64,000 nt of DNA from Pisaster brevispinus (Eukaryota > Echinodermata > Asteroidea > Forcipulatida > Asteriidae): the NCBI GenBank assembly GCA_023634235.1, contig JAMKCF010000015.1, forward strand, positions 14,480,087-14,544,086, written 5' to 3'. Made by a program: the position numbers and the translations under genes. The notes beneath the pieces are model-generated. The model searched no databases, had not been told where the DNA came from, and saw nothing but the letters and a program-made list of their open reading frames with translations. This document shows, in pieces, positions 1 to 12,100 of the stretch (position 1 is the first letter of the stretch; each line of letters begins with the position of its first letter).

Positions 1-104
1 ACACTAGGGAGAAATAAAAAAAATCTCAACATTAAAAAAACTTATCTACAAAGTTTTTGGAAGGAGAATTTCAAGTCAGCAGCTGAAATAGAGAGTGATT
101 GTAC

Positions 105-143
105 CTCGGGAATTCCAGCAGCTATGGCTTCCTCCTTCAATTC
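105..143 (-). CDS. ANK: Ankyrin exon 41: C-terminal tail, last exon in window
   Basis: 39 nt, phase 0 to 0, encoding [13 protein letters not shown]. The acceptor gtcttcatttag follows a pyrimidine-rich tract; donor GAG/gtacaa. The gene must continue left of the window, because no stop follows in frame before the donor. Confidence 0.7.
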
Positions 144-3100
144 CTAAATGAAGACGATGAAGAGGAGGGCGATAGCGGGGAACGAATTGAGAGAAGGGTG
201 GGGTGTAAGGAAACATCGTAGGGTGAGAAATATCCATAAAGTATTGATACAGTCTTGGGTGACTACGGGGTACGTATCGAAGTATTGATAAAATATTGAT
301 AGTCTTGGGTGACCATGGGGTCTGTATCGAAATATCAATAAAATATTGATACATTTATCAATAAAATATTGATACACTCTGGGTGGGACGGGATGTGGGT
401 GGAGATCTACGACTATGCAAACAGGACTTGGGGGTCAGTGATGGTAAACATAGGGGAACTTCACTCCTAGTTTGGGAAGATCAGCTGATAAATGCAGGGA
501 TGCTTTTTGTAGGAATTTGGAATTTGAATGGACTGTACTGATTTGAGTTTGAACGAGCTGTAATATCCCCAGAATGTAAATGCAATACGCGTCTAAGTCT
601 ATTACAGAAGATTTGGAAAACAAAGTCACTGTGGAGATGATTTCAGACCCATTTTGGTGTAAGGCAAGCAAGTTAAAGGCAAAGTATACCTTTGGTTTTT
701 GGAACCACTTGATTGTATTAATCCTGTATAAATGTAAATATATACCATAAAACTAGTCTGTGAAATTTCATTTCCAAAGGTAGTAGCGTTTTTGAGATAG
801 CGCAGGTTGAATAATCAATAATTGGAATACACAATCTGAGAAATGTTTCATGCATGGAACTTTTCTCAGAAAAAAGAAAAAAAAGAAAAAAGTTTTTTAA
901 AATTTCTTTCTCTTAACCCACACTGCTTAGAAGGGAATGGCTTCTCAAAATGTTATACATTATCGACAGCTGCAGTGCTTCTTACCAAGTAAATTTTTAT
1001 GGCCGTAAATTTTTGGAGAAATTACCAAAGGTACACTCTGCCTTAAATATAAATGTACTGAGTCACACCTCCCATCAGACTTAATACTGTCTGTCAGATA
1101 CCCGACTATAGAACAAGAAGGTGTGTTTGTATCCTCAACATGCTGAGAGAATTAGCAAAATGATTCATGTTTAGTCATTATTGTCACATTGAATAATCAT
1201 CATCGGACAGTTTTGTCGGTGTGATTCTCTATCTGTACAAATCCCTGGAGTTATTTTGTCCACTCTTAACATTTCTTTCCACTTTTGATGAATTCAAAAG
1301 TGGAAAATTTTAAACTTACTTCCCGCAAACAAAAATGTCTGTTCTTTGTATTGAGTGAAGGGGTGACTGTCGTCAAGATCACAGCAGGCCTGTGGGCTGT
1401 ACATGAAATTGTGATCTCTAAACCAAGTTACTGCCGGCAAGCGTATCAGATCAACGGTTAGCGCGCGCATGATTGCAGTAACTAGGTTAGAGTTCATAAT
1501 TCCATGTACAGCCCATAGGTCTGCAATGATTATGCAAACCCCTTAAACTTCGCAAAAAGCTCACACCATGCAATTTTTTCCAAATAAAAACATTTCTTAG
1601 AGGCAAAAAATCACTTTTTGAAACTTCTCGTCTGCTTTTGCACGGATCCCACTGCTGTTTGCCGATGAAAAAAATAAATCTTAGGAACAAAAGTTTACAA
1701 AAAAGCGCTTGGGAAAAAAAAAATCAAGAAAAATATTTGTTTGCTGAGAGCAACACATCAAATTGGTATCAATCATGCAACAATTTCTTCTCTGTATTTG
1801 GTGGTGTACTGGAGGGGATCGGGTATTGGTAGGGCGTTTGGATAGGGGGTAAGGGTAGGGGGTATGGGTGGGCGTAAGGGTAGGGCGGGTATATGGTTCG
1901 CTACGGGTGAGAATCACAACACAAGGCTAATACCTTGATCAAACTCTCTGCGACTTCGTCTTTAGCCTGTTCCTGTGATGTGATAAATCAAGGAATGGTG
2001 GAATTGGTTTTTCTGACATGTTTGCTTGATTAAGTTTTCGTCATTTTTGATCACTATTCAGGCCAGTTATAATTTACTGCGGGAGGATTGATTGACAAAT
2101 GAAAGATAAAAAGCTGCGTTTATGTCAAATGAACTAAAACTGAAAAAAATGTTGGATCTAAATTATCTTAAAATCATACAAATTTAGCTTAAGTATAGCT
2201 TTGCGGGTATGTTTACACCGACGACAAGTTTGTAAAAATAATTTTTAAAAACTTTAAAATATTGGTATTTGTAATAAAAAAAAAATAAATAAAATAAATG
2301 AAATTTGTTATTTGTTTTTACTTTGAATTCAATAAGATAAGTACCTTGACGGCATTCTCAATATCAGAAGGATCACGCCTCTGTAAAGAAATGGAACAGT
2401 CCGCTCATGAATATGCAGATATGCAAATCATATATGAACATTCAAATGAGGAGTGAGGAACAACCTGAAGAACATAATTCCATGCAATTCACAACAGAAG
2501 TAAACAAAACAAACCAAAGCTGCAAAGCGGCGAGCCCATTTTCAAAATTAGAAAGTGAGTTTTTTTGTCCTTTTTGTAGCACAGCTTCAGAAAATTTCCT
2601 TGAGGGAAAAAATAAAGAACAGAATAACACAGAAACGTAGACAGTTCGAAATTAAGATGCAGCGACTTGAAGTTTCATTAGACCTGAAATAAAAACACAC
2701 TTAGTTAATGAAGTGACCAGGCGCCTTTTTATGCTCGTTCAATAAAGTACATAATGAAAAAAAAACTGTACTGTTTATCAGGCGAAGGAAAGCAATACCA
2801 CAAAACAAAGACACACAAATCAGTTTCTTAAAATCACATGGTTTTTATCAGCAACAAAAAACAAACAATTCCACCATCAGTAGGAACAGATTTTACAACC
2901 AGTGACTGACTTTCTTGCTCTAACAATATTCAGAATTTTACCACAAACGAATAAAAGGACTTTACTTGAAGACAATTGAAACAATTTCATTGGAAACATT
3001 ACTCACATTCAAAGAAATGAGTGATAAAACAAAAAAATTACTCAATCTTGAAACTTCGATTTCACAACTGACACAGTATTACAAACATTACTAAAAACTT

Positions 3101-6100
3101 CATCACAGAATTGTGAAACTGGCCAATCACACAGCTTGTAAAAGGAGCCTTCCCTCAAAAAAAACCCCAAAACCAATGAGCAGCACTGGCAGTGACATCA
3201 CAACTAGCCTGACCAATCAAATACAGCATCAGTGCAACAATGAGCCAATCAAAGACATCGATATTCAGATCACTACCTCGGTTCTTGTTGTGACGGTAGT
3301 ACGCTGAACTTGTGTGACAACCGTTCTGCTTGGACTGTAAATGTCTAGATCCTGCACGGCCAAATGTAAGTATTGAATCAACTTCTGTGTCAGTTTGGGC
3401 TTGTTTTGCTTCTTTAAACGAAGATCCAATGATGCAAAAAAGCAGTATTTGCCCTCGTAAAGTGCGACTAGGATCAGAACTCTGTAGTTTTTATTTGTAG
3501 ATGGGAATTTTTTAATCAGGACCTTTATAACAAGATGAGTAATTTAAAATACCAGAGGTAGAGTGTTGGAAGTAAGTAATGATTACAAAGAAAATGATGA
3601 CAAAACTCATCAAAGATTTGCCAGTAGAAATTTTAACAACATTTGAGATGAAGAAACATGTACAGGGGGGAAAAAAAACCATAGACTTGATAACTACAAG
3701 CGTGACAAGTAGTGAGTGTACCAAAAATTGATGTTAGTTCAAATGGGACTTCGATCACAAGCGGTGTGGGTATGGGGAAGGGTCTAAATTTGGCTGGACA
3801 GGGGGGTCAGGGGTTGAAGGTCAGGGGTTGAAGGTCAGGGGATCAGGTCCATACCTTGTCAGCCTCGAGTTCCTGCTGCAACTCTTGGAATGCTCCTCCG
3901 TCCTCCTGCCGAGCGTGTTAGTAAAAAATGAGCGGAAACAAGCGGAACGGGGGGATTCATACATTCAAGGAAGGGGGGTAAAAAAAGGAGAAAGATTGAA
4001 GAGAAATAGTCAGACACAGAGGAAGGAGGCGAGGATGGTTCAGAGAGATGACGGGAAGGGGGTAGGATGGAGGAAAAGAGGGGAATGGGAAGTGCTGGAG
4101 TTAGGTATTCCTACGGGATGATTATGTGTGAATGAGTTAGACGAACAGTCCCTGCTGATGGAAGAAAACGTGTGGAGTTTTGTTTTGGTCATATCCAGAG
4201 ATGTCCGACACAAACGGCATTATTTTTTCAATCCTGGAATCAATTTCCATTTGTTTTCTTAAGTCCTTCCTTATCAGTGTACTCTTCATTTGAAAAAAGG
4301 TCAACACCAGACACCCCCTCAATAAGTGGGGTTAAAATTGCTCAGGATACCTTCAACAAAATCCACTTTTTTTTTCTCCCACGTACTGTAAATGAGCACA
4401 TTCAGCTACCACTAAATCACTTGGCTTAAACCGCTTTTAACCAACAACAATCAAAAGTGCTGAATGCTCACCACACGCCAGTCAAAAATATAATCGATAT
4501 CCAAACGATATCGATAAAATGGTTGTTATCGATAAAAATGCATAGCAAACCCGGCATTCCTGATCAAGCAGTGACTATCGGATTATTTTGAGTCAACCTC
4601 AAAAATGTAGAATCGGACAAGGCAAAGAAGAATAAAGAAACGAGATGACAAAGGCTCTTGGCTCCTAAACGATGGAACGCTTAAGACAATCATTCTCAAC
4701 CAAGGCAAAACGAGCTGCGGAGCTTCCCAAAGAAAATCAACAGAAAAGTGGAAAATGCTTCTTGAGTCCAAATTTATCATTCAGTCAAACAGCTATGCTA
4801 AACATTGAAACTTGTAAAATAAAGAAACAGACCAAACTCAGGCTATAGGTTTCAAAGAAATGCAAAATAAACTTTGCCCTAATCCGTCCGAAAAACCAAA
4901 ATCGTATTTAAAAAAAAAAGTTGTGAACAAAGGAAAGATTTGCTGCACACAAATGCCATTTTGGAGTAGGTCACGCAACTACCTGACCCTACATACTCAG
5001 TAATTAACTTTGAAAATTTTAAGGGAAAAAACAAAAAAAAACAAAACAAGAACAAAGTTCTAACCAATGCAGGGAAAACATCGACAAAAACAACAGAAAT
5101 AAAGGAAGCTAAAACTCCAGACAGTACAACAAACTACAACTTTCTCTTTCAGTCAAAACTGATTTCAAGGTAACGAAATGGATTTGACGGGAATACACCA
5201 ACGACGAAAAAGTAAAGGACACATTTCTTGCGAGCTTAGCAGCGGGGTGTTTCTGCTCGTGTCAGCCGATGCTTTTCGTTCACTTTTTACGAGGAAGTGG
5301 ACTGGGAACAGGACTTCAGCTTCGCGTTTGTTTGTTTTTTCATTTTATATTTTCTTATTCATTCATTGGGTTATAGGAGAGCAGGATTTCATGCAGTAAT
5401 ACACGGCATTGGCAACATTCACAGAGTCCTAACACAGCAGCAGTTCAGTTTTCCAGCTCAAGGTAAAAAAAACCAAACTTGAAAACAGATCACCTTAGTA
5501 TATTTCGGTGTCCTAGGGACATCTGTCCCCCGGAGATTCTGTCCCCCATATGGGGTAATTAATATGGGCTGGAGGAGTTTGATTCAAAAGAGGGCGCTAT
5601 CAGAAGAAATTTGTACACAGTTCGCCGTATGGGGGGGGGGGGGGGGCAGAATCTCCGGAAGGACAGAGTCTCCGCCCAACCGTCACCGTACAACCTGTTT
5701 TCATCCTTCAGGCGGATTGAAACTTGCAGTTTGGGCACAAGACAAAAAAAAGGGCTGCTGCTTTGAAAAACAGTCTGGTGCCTCCTGTCTGTCACTCACC
5801 ATCAAACCCAGACTCGGTCTCAATCTGTTTCAACATCTCATTTCCTTCTCAATCATTTCCATCAACACTTTCTCAACATTTACCACACTTTTTTCAGTCC
5901 AGACAAAAAAAAAAAAAAAAAAAAGGGCTTTCCACTCAGGTTCACACATAAAATAAAAACCACAACAAATTTTCAAAGAAAAATACATTAAGACTGTACT
6001 CTTCTCACTCAAACTGAAAAAAAAGGAATAACAATGACTGGACAAAACATGGAAGGTACAAACATATTTGAATATATGCAAATTTATGCTAATTACCCCT

Positions 6101-9100
6101 GTGATGTCAATGGTGATTCCTGATGGCTTGCTTCTCTCCTCATCTACGTAAAAAAAAAAAAAAAAAAAAAAAAAAATCACATCTCATTTAGGTTTAAAAA
6201 ATTGCACTATTCAGTGGATGCCAGGTTTAATTTTCTCAAGACTTTAAACAGAAAATATTACTTGACAAATCTTTACGCTAAGCAAAGATTGAATGTTAAC
6301 TTGTGACCAATTCGCATAGCTGCTTACTACGTTAATCGGCGCTTACGCCACTCTGTAAAGTGTGTGTTTCTATGGTCTGCCAGGGGTCCCGAGTGCACAG
6401 TTCTGTGGTAAGCAGAGTCAGGAAGTTGGGCCAAAATCTTGTAGAGCAAGATTGTTCTGTGCTTAGCACCTTTGCAAAATTCAGCCCAGATTTTATAATA
6501 CACTGTACGTTTGAAGCCTCACTGCAAAAAAACTGACATTTCCCACCTCTAGAGGGCTACAATAATCTTTGTCCAAAAGAACTTCACACAATCCAGCCGA
6601 GATTTCCTTAATATGGCCGTTTTCAAAACCACAGCTTTGGCCTGGGCTCCAGCTTGGGCCCTCTCCCACCATTTGAAGCCACAAAGGAAAATACACGTTT
6701 TCAAAATAGCTAGCGGAGCCTAAGTCCCAATGCAAGACATTGGACATTTCCCACCAATAGAGGGCTACAATAATGTGAGAGTGAGGCTTGGTACCAACCA
6801 TGATCTTGGCCGGCCTTGTACATGGCTCTCTCCATTTCCCTGAGAAAGTCTGTCGAGTCTTCTTCAGGATGATCGATTGAGACGTCCATTACTGCGTACT
6901 CTTCTAGACACTTCTCCACAATGTCTCTGCGGCCAATTGAATTGAGGGCGTCTGCAAGTTTGTCAGCTAAACAAAGGACACAACAAAGTAAACTTTTAAC
7001 GATAGGGTCATAGATTGATTTTTGTAAACGTAACGCTACATTATTGGCAGAATTATCAAGAAAGATACAATCAAAGTCACATGTGAAAGTTTCAACTGAA
7101 TACAGTGTCTACTTGCTGAGAAAACAGCGAAAAACTGTCACATTATTTTCGCAAGAATGTGAATCCATCCACGTTTTAGCGAGGTGACAGCGGGTACCAA
7201 CCGCATCCCTGACCGCAACATTTTCACGAACGGACACCAACCCTCAGAAATCTGAGAAACGATTCCTGCAGGAATCATTTCTCAGCTTCAAATGTTTTTG
7301 ATTTCTAATTCAGATGAAACAATTTCACAGGATGCTTACTACCATTACCATCTTTTTAACACGTAAGCTTTCGGATAAAAATTACACAACTGTTTTTTCA
7401 TGGTCATCACCAAAGTACAATCCTACATATAAGACGTGAAATAGGCACAGTTTATTTCACCGCAAATTTTTGAAACGTCACAAAAACCACTCAATCAAAT
7501 CTCACTTCCAACAAACAGAAACAAGAACTCCCCTTGCCACGCTAAGCCTAACATTCCCTTGGCCACAAAAAAACCCTCCTCAAACCCCCACCAAAACAAC
7601 TCAAGAAAGCCCCCCCTTACTTGTTGCATCTTCCTTGGCCCTCTCCGCCCACGTGTGGAGCATGACGAAGGCTTGCTCTTCGATCTCATCATTCTCATTC
7701 TCAATCTCCTGGAGGTCGGACTCACTGATGCCGAGGGTGCGGCCGAGGGCCCGCCAGTCGGTACCAATCTCCTTGGCAACCTGCATCAGGCGGATCTCTG
7801 CCCTTGCATGGGAACTCCTCGGGCCTTGATTAAAAAAATAAATAAATAAATAAAATTATTATCTATCTATTAACCCTAACCCAACAACAATAACAATAAC
7901 TAGTTCTTATATAGTGCATTTTACAATATCGTATCAATGCGCTTTACATTAGTGCCCTGGTCATTGGGCCGATAACATTCCTGTGATCTTTCTCAGCTCC
8001 TTGGGGAGTATACAGCCCAGGGCTGCCGTGTGGCGCTCTGAGGGCCTATATCAAACACAATATCAACCTCTACCCTTCTAAGGACGAGTCAAATTGTAGC
8101 CTGACAGCTTATTAAATACTGTTTCCCATTCTAACATGTCTAATCATAGGCTCCATTTCACAAAGCACTAAGATTCATCTTAAGATGAGTTGTGAGTTTT
8201 ACCATAGTGATTTGTATTGTGACATCACACATTGCTTAGCAATTAAGAATGACACACAGTTAAGATCAATCTTAACTCTTTGTGGAATCAACCCCTGGAT
8301 GATGAGAAGAAATTCATAAAAAAAAAAGGCTCATGCAAAAGCTGCTGAAAGTAGTGCAGCCAGGATCTGAACCCACTTTCTAAAAAAGTTCGCCACCAGA
8401 ACTAGAACTCGGGGGAAAGTACTGAGTAATACAGTGCTTATCACACATCGGTGTAAAGGTGAAAAGAGAAATAATTAAAAAGATGACGACAGATTCAAGA
8501 TACTTACTCATTGTAGGGTCCTGAAGGAATGTATACCTCTTGCGTAGCTTGATAGATGCAAAGTTAAGATTGCTGGCGGCTTCGTCCTAAAGACAGCAAA
8601 AAATTGCAACAAGAAAAAACAAAAAAAACAAAAAAACAATCAGTCTCAAGATTACTTTTGCAACTTTTGCTGCAAATGAAGAGTTTGAAAAGAATTGCAT
8701 AATTATTAGAGTATTCTGAAAATGGATACCATGGCGTATAGTCTGGCTACCTTGCATCCGATGTCATGACAGGTGGTACGGTAGACAGGGAGCCAGACAA
8801 CATTTTCTCTAATGAAGTCTAGCTCCCCCACCCTAGCTTGCTGACAGTCATTTATACACGTACAAGGTGACCAGATTAATTGGATTAATGGCAAAATAAA
8901 CGCAAACCCTAAACCTTCAACCTTCAATTGTTAACATGAAAACTGTAAAGACCATATTGCATCCCTGTCGTTACTTTTAACCAAAAAAATGGAGAGAAAT
9001 GGTGGTTATCAACTTGGCTTGTTTCATAAATTGTTTAGTTGTTAATTTTCTCCCCAACAAAACAAGAAAAACAATTTCTTGCATGCACAAAACAAAGTTC

Positions 9101-12100
9101 TCACCATTGAACAACATGAAGATACTCACAAGTACATTGATTAACAAACTCACGATACAAAGAAAACAACAATTTCAACAAAAAAGAAGAACAAAAACCA
9201 ACCAAACGTTCAAATAGTTCTAACTTTATTTGAAGTTATGAGAAAAAGCCCCCCGAAAACCCACCTGTTTTATTCTATTAAAAATAAGATCATGAGTATG
9301 TTTTATATTGTTAGTTCTTGTTGAAGACACATGAATAAACGGAATGAACCTTTAAGTAATTTCATGTTGGTGAAAAGTCAAGAATAAACAATAAATAAAC
9401 AAATTTAAGAAACGCTGCACTTTAAAGTTGACGACTTAATAACATAAGTTTAAGACACTTATTGTTACCCTGATTTTAAAAATATTTAAAATCAATACAC
9501 AAAACAGCAGTTGACATCTAGAAACATATAATTCATATTGGTTACCTTAGGGTACTCATCCACGCGAGTGAGTGAGTAGATCTACAGAGGGGGTGTATGA
9601 GTTGTCGCAAAGAAGGAAGCGAGAGAAGAAAAAGTGTCAGTGATGAGAAACTTGACGGCACGGAGACAAAGGCACGGGAGAGGGTGTGGGTAAAGGAGGA
9701 TGGGCGAGGGGGAAGGACTGGAGGGTTACACATTTATGAAGGGGGTGGGGGTTGGATATCAAAGTTGGAGGGAGTTAAGGAGATTGTCAGGAAGCAGGCC
9801 TCGATAAAACCGACTAGGTATATTTTCAGAGATTAAAGTTTTAGCCCTCTGACATCATCGACGAAAATCTTGCCAATCTAAAGCTTTTTAATGCATTTTA
9901 TTTCACTCATTGTATCATATGTTTCCTTCTTCATATTTCTGTTGATACACAAGTGTGCTGATTTCATTTATTTTCTGGTCTTGTTAAAAAAAAAAAACAT
10001 TTCCAATGGTCCCGTGGGTTCCCCCGTGAAGTTTGAGCCCTGCGGAGTGGAGTGGTGAAGATAAGGGTTAGAGTCCAAGATCACTGAAATAATCAGCATC
10101 ATATTATTTTGAAATGTGATTGATTTTCAACTGGAAAAACAGACAATTCTTACTTTGTAAAGAACCCGGTTGGTATGTAACGATTTGTCATAAATAATTA
10201 ACTTTGTACGAGGGTTTACAAAAGAGTTGTGGTTTGCAGACAAATTGAGTGACAACGGATCAAAGCCTTAGGGGAATGGTAGATCATTAAAAAAGGGTTA
10301 TATTTAAGACATCAAGATAATCAATCAATGGAGGAATACTGGGGTACACAAAGTCATCAGAAGGAAGCACAAGGAAACTTGGACAGCTTTAAAAGTCATC
10401 TTAAGGAAGCACAAGGAAACTTGGACAACTTTAAAAGTCATTGCGAGGAAACTTTGACATTTTAAAAAGTCATCACGAGGAAGCACAAAGAAACTTTGAC
10501 AACTTTAAAAGGAAGCACAAGGAAACTTGGAAAACTTTAAAAGTCATCACAAGGGAGCACAAAAAAACTTTGACAACTTTAAAAGGAAGCACAAGGAAAC
10601 TTGGAAAACTTTAAAAGTCATCACAAAGAAGCACAAGGAAACTTGGACAACTTAAAAAGTCATCACAAGGTAGCACAAGGAAACTTTGACAACTTTTAAA
10701 AGAAGCACATTGAAACTTTAAAAGTCACAAGAAAGCACAAGGAAACTCGGACAACTTAAAAGTCATTGCGAGGAAGCATCAGGAAACTTGGACAAGTAAC
10801 TTTAAAAGTCATCAGAAGGAAGCACAAGGAAACTTTACAACTTTCAAATTTCTTATGTAATCAACTTGTCCAGAAACAGCAAACCTAAATTCTCTCTGAA
10901 TGATTTACATTGTTAGCTTCTGGATGAGTTTGATTTTGATTTTCTTAAATTTCAGATTGTCTCTCTAAAGTTGCTTCATCAAATTATCTTTTTAAATTCA
11001 CATACAGTAAGTATCATAACAATTGGGAAAGCGTTTCTTCATATTTTTTTTCTTCTTCACAGGGATAAATATTTAAGGGAGTGGGGAACGTTGTTGGAGA
11101 AGCACAAATGAACAATTTGGTGACATGCATGTATATTCGGTTTACATGTACATGGCATCGAGATAGAAAATACCTGTGTTATGGTAGTTGTTCCTTCTTT
11201 TTGCTACGGAGGGGGGAGGGGTTTGGAATAGAAGAAAGAGGGTCTCATCATAGGCATAATGAACATTGCAAAAACAAGGAAGTAAACTTCTTCTTTTTTC
11301 CAAAGACACAAACAAAACAAAAAACTTTGATAGTATTTGATTTAAATTTGTGTTTACTCAATGATGGAAAAATATGAGCTATTTTAATTTTCAGATTTGA
11401 AACTTAAACAAAAATTCCCAACTTTCAAAACAAGTTTTGGGTTGAACAAAGCGAACAAAAATTGACTAGAGTGGGACTTGAACCTGCGACCTTCAGATGA
11501 ACAAGCCCACGCTCTACCAACGGAGCTATATATAGCCCTGATGTTGTAGGTTCAATTCCTGCTCTAGTCAATTTTTCTTTGTTCAACCCAAAAATTTAAA
11601 ACGATTTAGCCAGTCAGTTTTCCTTGCGGTTTATTATTTGAACTTTAAAAAATGAATAGATACTTCTTTCTTATTCAACTTTTTGTTCTCCTTATGAAAA
11701 AAGGAAAACAAAGATATTCGTCGTGAAAAAAAAAAAAAAAAAAAATCTCAAAATGTTAGGATTTCAAAACTCTTATTTATCAAAAAACGAATCAAGTAAA
11801 CATGTAAACAATTAGACAACAACAACTTGGCACACATCCATACCTGGGAATACTGTTCCCTCTGACATATTTGTGAATTTTTGAGGGGGAAAAAGTAGAA
11901 AACAATGATTCAATTCACCTACGAATCCAACGATTTTCATAATTATGATGACTGCTTGCATGCAATAAGCACAAAGCTAGATACACTCCTTTTGTGCAAA
12001 ATATACCATTTATGATAACAAGTTTCTAACAAGAGATCAAATTAAAAAGTGGATTTTTTTAAAATGTGATCAATGCGCTGGTTTTTTCTTCTTTCTCAAA

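Larger units (their letters stand above)
144..1933 (-). other. Intron (exon 40 to 41)
   Basis: Contains the tandem repeat at 200-395, a copy of the fold-back family at 830-1055, an inverted repeat at about 1386-1405 with 1501-1520, and a GGGTAGGG-rich stretch at 1830-1890. No further exon with matching phases was convincing. Confidence 0.7.

Noticed and set aside
1307..1390. Exon-like stretch ([20 protein letters not shown]) ending in gtaagt
   Set aside because: Good donor, but the phases (0 in, 1 out) do not fit the surrounding phase 0 exons, and it lies inside an inverted repeat.
5793..5816. Exon-like stretch with donor GATG/gtgagt (IETESGFD)
   Set aside because: It leaves in phase 1, which does not fit the phase 0 junction between exons 36 and 37, and the acceptor has no pyrimidine tract.
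5564..5956. 130-residue plus-strand open frame with GGGGGG and KKKKKK stretches
   Set aside because: Driven by homopolymer runs; no domain.
11466..11545. Functional tRNA gene on the minus strand
   Set aside because: A- and B-box words are present, but the stems are imperfect, five diverged copies share non-tRNA tails, and the sequence is part of a repeat family.
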